NCBI RefSeq assembly: GCF_030160015.1
Contig: NZ_BSNN01000002.1
Span: 434,001 to 498,000 of the forward strand
Length of the DNA stretch: 64,000 nt
Source of the DNA: Amylibacter marinus
GTDB taxonomy: Bacteria > Pseudomonadota > Alphaproteobacteria > Rhodobacterales > Rhodobacteraceae
Direction of reading: 5' to 3'
Part shown: in pieces, positions 58,089 to 64,000 of the stretch
Position numbering within the stretch: position 1 is the first letter of the stretch
How the letters are laid out: the number at the start of each line of letters is the position of its first letter
Made by a program: the position numbers and the translations under genes
The notes under the pieces: generated by a model
Seen by the model: only the letters and a program-made list of their open reading frames with translations
Told to the model about the DNA's origin: nothing
The model's database searches: none

Positions 58089-60665
58089 CTAGTATAGCCC
58101 ACCGCTGGAAAGGCTCCCAAAACTGGCCTTGCCGATGGCCTTTTTCTCGCCTGTTGCCGTTTCAACCACGACCTCTTCTTGGCCAATGCCTGATCTGTTC
58201 AGGAATTCTTGGAAAATTTCGATATCGGCACTGGCGGAAAATCCACCGTCAATAACCGTAAGCAAACCATCCAATAGCGGGTCTTCGCCAATGCGAAATA
58301 GCTCGGATACCACATGCGCGCCCTGCTCATCATCAGGCAGCTGCGCACCCGAATAGCGGTCAAACTTGGCAAAATAGGTATTCTCGGGCACCGTGAATTT
58401 GCCCGCACCATATTTTTTTACGGCCGCTTGCATAAATTGCTTGAACACTGGCCCGCACATGCCGCCCCCCGAGGCGTTACGCCCCAGAGGTGTGGGCGTA
58501 TCATAGCCAATATAACACCCCGCCACGATATTGTTGGTAAAGCCTATAAACCACACATCTTTGGCCTCGTTGGTGGTGCCGGTCTTACCGGCGATCGCCA
58601 CATTGGGCATGCGCACGCGGCGCGCGGTGCCGCGCTCGACCACGCCCTGCATCATTGATGTCAGGCGGTACGCGGTAACAGGATCCATCACCCGCTCGCG
58701 GTTGGTCACAATGCGCGGGGAATGCCCAGCCGCTATTTCGGGCACCGAACAATCAAGGCATTGGCGTTGATCATGGCGATAGACGGTCTGCCCAAAACGA
58801 TCTTGAACACGATCTACCAAGGTAGGTTCGACGCGTTCGCCGCCATTGGCAAACATTGCATAGGAAGACACCATTTTAAACAGAGTCGATTCCTGTGCGC
58901 CCAGTGAGGCAGACAGGTTGCGTGTCATATACTCATAAACCCCGAAACGTTCGGCATAGCCGCCCACAACGCTCATCCCCACATCTTGGGCCAAGCGAAT
59001 GGTCATCAGGTTGCGCGATTGCTCGATTCCGACGCGCAATGGTGCAGGCCCATAAAACTTATTCGATGCGTTTTTCGGGCGCCACAGCCCCTGTGGTGTG
59101 TCAATTTCAATCGGGGCATCTACAATGATTGAGGCGGGCGAGTAGCCGCTGTCGAGCGCCGCGGCATAGACAAAGGGCTTAAACGATGAGCCTGGTTGGC
59201 GTTTGGCCTGTGTTGCGCGATTGAACACGCTGTGCTGATATGAAAATCCGCCCTGCATAGACAAAACGCGCCCTGTATGCACATCCATGGCCATAAATCC
59301 GCCCTGTACCTCTGGAATTTGGCGTAGTGTCCAATTGCTGATGCTGCCGTCATCAGCGCGGGTCGGTTTTACATAGATCACATCGCCCACAGACCACATA
59401 TCAGTCGCCGCCTTCATCCGCAGGCGCTTGCCATCCTCAAGTGCACGGTTCTTGGCCCATTTGCTCTCGACAGCAAAGGACAGGGTGCTTGTTTCGTTGA
59501 CAGCAAAACCTTGAATACCGATTTGGGCGGTTTTGGCATCAACCCCCAGAACAACAGCGGGGTGCCAATCATCTATATCCCGTGGGATTGTTAAATCAGA
59601 CAAGGCGGCGCGCCACACAGACTCTTCATCCAGACGATCTAACTCAATCCGCGCCACCGGCCCGCGCCAGGGGCTGTTCGCGCGGTCATATTTTTCCAGA
59701 CCATCGCGCAGTGCGTTTTCGGCCTCGATCTGCAATTCTGGATCCATAGTTGCACGCACGGACAACCCGCCCGAGAAAAACTCTTCTTCACCAAAGGATA
59801 CAGAAAGCTGTCGGCGGATTTCATCGGTGAAATAATTGCGTGGCGGACGTAACGAGCGGGCAGAAGCGATATCGCCTCCCTGCACGGTTACCAATTCCGA
59901 ACTGCGCGCCCCGCGCGATTGATCCAAGGAAATATAGTCATTCGCATACAGCTGTCCCAGAACGTAGTTTCGCCGGTTTAGCGCACGGGCCCGTTGCTTG
60001 ATCGGGTGATAATCGCTGGGGGCCTTGGGCAGGCCAGCCAAGTAGGCCACCTCTTGCAGGTTCAAGTCTTCTAGGGGTTTACTGAAATAGGTTTCAGCGG
60101 CAGCGGTTACACCATATGAGTTCTGCCCCAGAAAAATCTCGTTTAGATATAGCTCTAGGATTTTATCCTTGCCCAGTGTGCTTTCGATACGAGTGGCAAG
60201 AATAATCTCTTTGACCTTGCGCTCTAGCTTACGTGATCCATCCAGCAAGAAGTTCTTGGCAACCTGTTGGGTAATGGTGGAGGCGCCGCGCAGTTCTGCA
60301 CGTTGCCCCTTAACCTTGGCCAAACCAAATTCAGCCAGCGCCTTGGCAATGCCCACCGGATCATAGCCGGCATGATCATAGAAATTCTTATCTTCGGCCG
60401 AAATAAACGCCTGTTTGACCAGATCGGGGATGTCGGGTGCTGGTGTGAACATACGCCGCTCTTGGGCGAACTCATCCATCACACTACCATCAATAGAATA
60501 AACGCGGCTGATGGTGGCGGGTTCATAGCTGGCCAACTGTTCGTGATCAGGCAGATCCTTGCCATAAACAAGGAACAGCGCGGCCAACATGGCCACCCCC
60601 AGCACAGAACCAAGAGTTCCTAGGGCAAATAGCCCACCCAACATTCGCAATACAAAACGAAGCAC
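58089..60665 (-). CDS. mrcA: Penicillin-binding protein 1A
   Basis: 858 residues. N-terminal membrane helix, then glycosyltransferase domain (GASTITQQVAKNFLLDG and EIILATRIE), an extra OB-like region, and a transpeptidase with PGSSFKPF (SXXK), SRNLM (SXN) and AGKTGTTNE (KTG). It polymerises glycan and cross-links peptides at the inner membrane. A near-consensus promoter lies 25 bases upstream (60690-60718). Followed by prfB, preceded by the AMIN amidase, a wall-synthesis group. Confidence 0.96.
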   Translation of the reverse strand: MLRFVLRMLGGLFALGTLGSVLGVAMLAALFLVYGKDLPDHEQLASYEPATISRVYSIDGSVMDEFAQERRMFTPAPDIPDLVKQAFISAEDKNFYDHAGYDPVGIAKALAEFGLAKVKGQRAELRGASTITQQVAKNFLLDGSRKLERKVKEIILATRIESTLGKDKILELYLNEIFLGQNSYGVTAAAETYFSKPLEDLNLQEVAYLAGLPKAPSDYHPIKQRARALNRRNYVLGQLYANDYISLDQSRGARSSELVTVQGGDIASARSLRPPRNYFTDEIRRQLSVSFGEEEFFSGGLSVRATMDPELQIEAENALRDGLEKYDRANSPWRGPVARIELDRLDEESVWRAALSDLTIPRDIDDWHPAVVLGVDAKTAQIGIQGFAVNETSTLSFAVESKWAKNRALEDGKRLRMKAATDMWSVGDVIYVKPTRADDGSISNWTLRQIPEVQGGFMAMDVHTGRVLSMQGGFSYQHSVFNRATQAKRQPGSSFKPFVYAAALDSGYSPASIIVDAPIEIDTPQGLWRPKNASNKFYGPAPLRVGIEQSRNLMTIRLAQDVGMSVVGGYAERFGVYEYMTRNLSASLGAQESTLFKMVSSYAMFANGGERVEPTLVDRVQDRFGQTVYRHDQRQCLDCSVPEIAAGHSPRIVTNRERVMDPVTAYRLTSMMQGVVERGTARRVRMPNVAIAGKTGTTNEAKDVWFIGFTNNIVAGCYIGYDTPTPLGRNASGGGMCGPVFKQFMQAAVKKYGAGKFTVPENTYFAKFDRYSGAQLPDDEQGAHVVSELFRIGEDPLLDGLLTVIDGGFSASADIEIFQEFLNRSGIGQEEVVVETATGEKKAIGKASFGSLSSGGLY

Positions 60666-60689
60666 AGCAATTCCTTTGATCTTTGGACG

Positions 60690-60718
60690 AGTATAGGCCC
60701 TGCGCGCATCTGCGTCAA
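60690..60718 (-). promoter_or_regulatory. Near-consensus sigma-70 promoter of mrcA
   Basis: On the minus strand TTGACG (60713-60718) and TATACT (60690-60695) have the ideal 17-base spacing. The start would be near 60683, about 17 bases ahead of the mrcA start codon, so a short leader is expected. Confidence 0.75.
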
Positions 60719-60746
60719 AGCCCCGCCCTACCCTATCGGAGGTTTG

Positions 60747-60761
60747 CCCCTTATTTAGGGG
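60747..60761 (-). other. Short hairpin between amidase and mrcA
   Basis: CCCCT-AAATA-AGGGG on the minus strand, a perfect 5-bp stem, follows the amidase stop by 39 bases. No T run follows, so it may slow or end amidase transcripts only weakly. Confidence 0.3.
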
Positions 60762-60799
60762 GTTAGACCATAGATTTAAACCTATCTTTTAGGATTGTC

Positions 60800-62032
60800 C
60801 TATTTCCGTAGTAAATCTGCCTGTGCGGCATCCGCTAGCGCCCATTTGTCAAGACTGGCGATAATGCCATTTACCACCTGTTCGCGCCACGCCTCGTTCA
60901 GCAAGTTACGCAGATCGCGCTTGCTGGTTATAAAGCCCAGCTCGATTAGAACCGAAGGGATATCCGGAGCCTTTAGCACCGTAAATGCAGCCGAAAGCTT
61001 TGGGCGCTTGCGTGATCTATTAACCGATGCTGCGATGCCCTCTACCAATTCCGACGCCAATGCATTGCTCCGCGCCTCGGTTTCTACCCGCACGATATCC
61101 ATCAACACGGTGGCAATAGTCTCGTCCGTGCCCTCTAGATCCACACCAGCAAGCAAATCAGCGCGATCAAGATGTGCCGCCAATTGCGCCGCAGCCTCAG
61201 AAGAGGCCTTGGCAGATAGGGTGTAAACCGTGATCCCACTGGCTGATCCCCGCGCCAAGGCATCCGCATGAAGCGATAAGAACACATCAGCCCCCATGTG
61301 GCGCGCTCTCTCGATGCGACCAGTTAACGAAACAAAATCGTCCCCTCCTCGGGTCAGCTCTGCTGAATAGCGACCCGTGCGGATTAACGCTTCTTTCAGT
61401 TCCCGCGCAAAGCGTAGAACCAAGTCCTTTTCTTTATAGCCCTGTACGACCGCGCCTGGGTCAACCCCACCATGGCCGGGATCAATTGCCACCATCAACG
61501 GGCCGCTTGCGATCGGTGCTGCATCACCTGACTCCGCAAAACTTGTATGAATCTCGGACTGGCTGCTGCTGACCTGAGCGTGAAAGCTTGCCTCGCTAAC
61601 GCTTCTAAGCTCTACCAATAATTCCGCATTACCGTTGGATTTATCCACACTCATTTGCGCAGTTTCGATCCCCATTGGCGCCAAAAGCGGTAAAACCAAA
61701 CGTGACCATTCCGGCAAAGCCACACCAAAGCGTGCCGCACCGATTTTTTCTGATGTGGTAATCGCCTGCGCACCCGCGCTGTTCCACTCTAGAGTTTTGA
61801 AATCAAGGATCAGTCGCTTTGGCTGATCCGCGATAAATATTCGATAGGGCACGCCTTGGCTTAGGGATAACCTCACGCGCACACCACCAAACAGGCGATC
61901 GGTGATAGACGAATTATCGGGATTAATTCGCGCAATTGCCCGCAGCTCTTGCGCATCCGCCCAGTGAATCCCCATAGGCGCAAGGGCGATCACCACACCA
62001 CAGATCAGGGTTTTAAACAGTCGTTTCATCAC
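60800..62032 (-). CDS. amiC: AMIN-domain N-acetylmuramoyl-L-alanine amidase
   Basis: 410 residues. A signal peptide of about 27 residues, an AMIN targeting domain (about 40-150) with GVRVRLSLSQGVPYRIFI, and the zinc amidase_3 domain with IDPGHGGVDPGAVVQG, VFLSLHADAL and VLIELGFITSKRD holding the catalytic Glu. It splits septal peptidoglycan for cell separation; the amiC symbol is a family-level call. It heads the amidase-PBP1A-prfB run and is divergent from rne. Confidence 0.9.
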   Translation of the reverse strand: MMKRLFKTLICGVVIALAPMGIHWADAQELRAIARINPDNSSITDRLFGGVRVRLSLSQGVPYRIFIADQPKRLILDFKTLEWNSAGAQAITTSEKIGAARFGVALPEWSRLVLPLLAPMGIETAQMSVDKSNGNAELLVELRSVSEASFHAQVSSSQSEIHTSFAESGDAAPIASGPLMVAIDPGHGGVDPGAVVQGYKEKDLVLRFARELKEALIRTGRYSAELTRGGDDFVSLTGRIERARHMGADVFLSLHADALARGSASGITVYTLSAKASSEAAAQLAAHLDRADLLAGVDLEGTDETIATVLMDIVRVETEARSNALASELVEGIAASVNRSRKRPKLSAAFTVLKAPDIPSVLIELGFITSKRDLRNLLNEAWREQVVNGIIASLDKWALADAAQADLLRK

Positions 62033-62104
62033 GCATATCTTTGTCGTTGTTCAAGCGTCATTCATAACGCAAGAAAAACAGATTGTAATTATGTGATTAG
62101 CAAA

Positions 62105-62133
62105 TTATCAATAAGTCACGCGTTGAATATAAA
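62105..62133 (+). promoter_or_regulatory. Putative sigma-70 promoter of rne
   Basis: TTATCA (62105-62110) and TATAAA (62128-62133) with 17 bases between; it would give a leader of about 320 nucleotides. Confidence 0.45.
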
Positions 62134-62305
62134 ACGCAGTCAGTTTCGTTGGTTGCGCTGCATGCGACAGGCCTAGGGTACACCCCGCCAAAGTCCGCCT
62201 CTGCACCATCAACAGGCCATGAGGGCCGCAAAAGAACAGCCTACGTGCGCATCGCGCATGGACAGCCTTAAAGGGTGATCGATAAGATCACCGGAGAAAA
62301 CCGCG

Positions 62306-62446
62306 ATGAAACGCGTGTGCAGAATCGAAAATACGATACAAGGGGCCATTGCCCTTTGCGAAAACGTGCCTGCCGCGACTGTCGCCCCTACCAATCACTC
62401 ACAAACAGATTTTCCCCCATGTTCTAGGGGGTGTCGTTTTGCGTGA
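62306..62446 (+). CDS. Possible 46-codon leader ORF of rne
   Basis: A frame of 46 codons starts at ATG 62306 behind GGAGA (62293-62297, eight bases apart) and stops 12 bases before the rne start. The peptide has four cysteines and no similarity that I recognise. It is too short for a firm call and overlaps the hairpins of the leader; a coding role or a coupling device are both possible. Confidence 0.28.
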   Translation: MKRVCRIENTIQGAIALCENVPAATVAPTNHSQTDFPPCSRGCRFA

Positions 62447-62458
62447 CGAAAGAAAAAC

Positions 62459-64000
62459 ATGTCTAAAAAAATGCTTATCGATGCGACACACGCAGAAGAA
62501 ACTCGCGTTGTTGTTGTAGATGGAAACAAAGTTGACGAATTTGATTTTGAGAGCCTGAATAAACGCCAGCTTGCTGGTAATATCTACCTTGCCAAGGTCA
62601 CCCGAGTCGAGCCCTCTCTGCAGGCCGCGTTCATTGATTATGGTGGTAATCGTCATGGTTTCTTGGCCTTTGCAGAAATTCATCCAGATTATTACCAAAT
62701 TCCTGTAGCCGATCGCGAGAAGCTGTTGGAAGAGGAAGAGGCCTATGCCAAGGCTATAGCCGAAGAGGCCGAGAAAGCCGCCAAGGCCAAACCACGTAAA
62801 TCTCGCAGCCGTCGCCGGAAATCAAATACCGCCGCAGCAGCCGCCGCCGAAGATGCGATTGTTACCTCCGAGGTGATCGAGGTTGCAGAGAGCGATTCTG
62901 GTCTGGTGGATGTCCCAGAAGCCAGCGATGTCGATGCCCCTGTTGAAAGTGCCGTATCCAGCGAGGAGCAAAGTGCCCCAGCGGAGGCCGACGCGCCAAT
63001 CGAGGCAGAAGCAAAGGCGGATACACCCATAGAAGAGAGTGCCCCTGCCGAGGTATCAGAACCAGCCACAACCCAAGAGGTGATTGAGGCTGAAGAGAGC
63101 GAAGACGAGGATGATTCTGACGAGGATGCGCAGATCGATGATGGCATCGAATCTGTAGCGGACGAAGACGTCGAAGAAGAAGTCCGCCCGCGCAAACCGC
63201 GCCCACGCCGCTATAAAATCCAAGAAGTCATCAAAGTACGCCAAATTCTACTGGTTCAGGTGGTCAAAGAAGAGCGCGGCAACAAAGGTGCCGCACTTAC
63301 CACATATCTATCGCTTGCGGGCCGCTACTGTGTCTTGATGCCAAACACTGCGCGCGGTGGTGGAATATCGCGTAAAATCACAAATGCCCAAGACCGCAAG
63401 AAAATTAAAGATATCACCAGCAAGCTAGAGGTCGCCAAAGGCGCTGGCCTGATCGTACGTACCGCCGGTGCCAAGCGATCCAAAGACGACATCATCCGTG
63501 ATTATGAGTATCTAACCCGGCAGTGGGAGCAGATCCGCGATCTAACACTAGAAAGCATCGCCCCTGCACAAATCTATGCTGAAGGCGATCTGATTAAACG
63601 ATCGATTCGCGACCTGTACAATAGCGACATCGACGAAATCATCGTCGAGGGCGAGCGCGGCTTCGAGGCCGCACAAGCCTATATGACCATGCTGATGCCT
63701 ACGCATCTAAACCGCGTAAAACAATACACAGATCGCATGCCTCTCTATGCGCGTTTTCAGGTTGAAAACTATCTAGGTGGTATGTTCAACCCAACGGTTC
63801 AGCTGAAATCTGGTGGCTATATCGTGATCGGCGTTACGGAAGCCTTGGTTGCAATAGACGTGAACTCTGGCAAAGCAACCAAAGAAAGTTCAATTGAGAA
63901 AACGGCTCTGAAAACCAATCTTGAGGCAGCGGAAGAAGTGGCCCGCCAATTGCGCCTGCGCGATCTGGCTGGACTGATCGTGATTGATTTCATCGATATG
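62459..64000 (+). CDS. rne: Ribonuclease E, 5' part
   Basis: The gene runs off the right edge; 514 codons are visible. N-terminus MSKKMLIDATHAEETRVVVV, first S1 part (NIYLAKVTRVEPSLQAAFID), then an insert of about 160 residues, lysine-arginine rich then very acidic (EDEDDSDEDAQ), the second S1 part, and the 5'-sensor and DNase I-like region with AIDVNSGK and VIDFIDM, the two metal-binding Asp motifs; the window ends right there. It degrades mRNA and processes rRNA and works with Hfq. It is preceded by a long leader. Confidence 0.95.
   Translation, partial: MSKKMLIDATHAEETRVVVVDGNKVDEFDFESLNKRQLAGNIYLAKVTRVEPSLQAAFIDYGGNRHGFLAFAEIHPDYYQIPVADREKLLEEEEAYAKAIAEEAEKAAKAKPRKSRSRRRKSNTAAAAAAEDAIVTSEVIEVAESDSGLVDVPEASDVDAPVESAVSSEEQSAPAEADAPIEAEAKADTPIEESAPAEVSEPATTQEVIEAEESEDEDDSDEDAQIDDGIESVADEDVEEEVRPRKPRPRRYKIQEVIKVRQILLVQVVKEERGNKGAALTTYLSLAGRYCVLMPNTARGGGISRKITNAQDRKKIKDITSKLEVAKGAGLIVRTAGAKRSKDDIIRDYEYLTRQWEQIRDLTLESIAPAQIYAEGDLIKRSIRDLYNSDIDEIIVEGERGFEAAQAYMTMLMPTHLNRVKQYTDRMPLYARFQVENYLGGMFNPTVQLKSGGYIVIGVTEALVAIDVNSGKATKESSIEKTALKTNLEAAEEVARQLRLRDLAGLIVIDFIDM

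Larger units (their letters stand above)
62033..62458 (+). promoter_or_regulatory. Long structured leader of rne (426-base gap)
   Basis: The gap has several strong hairpins: TGCGC-ATC-GCGCA (62246-62258), GGTGATC-GATAA-GATCACC (62274-62292, perfect 7 bp), AGGGGC-CATT-GCCCTT (about 62341-62356) and CCCCC-ATGTTCTA-GGGGG (62414-62431). A promoter-like pair lies at 62105-62133. The leader would be about 320 nucleotides, as expected for a self-regulated RNase E mRNA, known from Enterobacteria with a different sequence. A small ORF lies at 62306-62446. Confidence 0.5.

Noticed and set aside
62743-63195. A 150-codon serine-rich open frame on the minus strand within rne
   Set aside because: It results from low-complexity acidic codons of the S1 insert read backwards.

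Overview
The window is about 64 kb of chromosome from an alphaproteobacterium, most likely a Rhodobacterales (Roseobacter-group) bacterium of moderate GC. The evidence is the conserved order dusB-ntrB-ntrC-ntrY-ntrX-trkA-trkH-hfq-hflX, an NtrC without the sigma-54 contact loop (a known Rhodobacter trait), a fused ispDF gene, an RNase E with a long acidic insert in its S1 domain, and small families that I recall mainly from this order. I see no rRNA, tRNA, CRISPR array, insertion sequence, phage or integrase gene; nearly everything looks like vertically inherited core chromosome.

Layout. 1-5.4 kb: LysE-type exporter end, YejA-type peptide-binding protein, a probable small RNA, an arsC-aqpS arsenic pair, a DsbA-family protein and a Bcr/CflA-type exporter. 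5.4-12 kb: mfd, a small membrane protein, hemB, a Tat-exported SYLF protein and rpe. 12-18 kb: a membrane-anchored Ntn-hydrolase (penicillin/AHL acylase family), a membrane-SRPBCC protein coupled to a fatty acid desaturase, a LysR regulator and a divergent methyltransferase. 18-30 kb: the large minus-strand nitrogen/potassium/Hfq block. 30-36.4 kb: ispDF, two tandem pgpA paralogues, pncC-like cinA, amtB, a nitronate monooxygenase, a RatA/COQ10-type protein, and hpt with a tiny membrane protein. 36.5-46 kb: a cold-shock-domain/DEAD helicase fusion, a YcaQ-type glycosylase behind a ribosome-site hairpin, lipA, divergent oxyR/katG, a rhodanese, a CAP-domain lipoprotein and lpdA. 46-53.7 kb: an MFS-DUF924 fusion, queA, a giant AsmA/YhdP-like protein, a bcp peroxiredoxin and a DUF455 ferritin-like protein. 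53.9-64 kb: an M23 peptidase overlapping bactofilin, an orphan TAXI binding protein, prfB, PBP1A, an AMIN-amidase and the 5' part of rne behind a long structured leader.

How the genes fit together. Nitrogen sensing (ntrBC, ntrYX), ammonium uptake (amtB), oxidative stress defence (oxyR-katG, bcp, DsbA family), RNA control (hfq, rne, DEAD helicase), DNA repair (mfd, YcaQ) and envelope building (M23-bactofilin, PBP1A, amidase, YhdP-like, PgpA) dominate. I found no obvious new defence or mobile system. The most unusual items are two gene fusions (cold-shock domain with DEAD helicase; MFS with DUF924), the tandem pgpA pair, the SRPBCC-desaturase couple, the hairpin that buries the ycaQ ribosome site, and the rne leader with a possible 46-codon upstream ORF. 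All functions are read from sequence and memory of families; no search was run.
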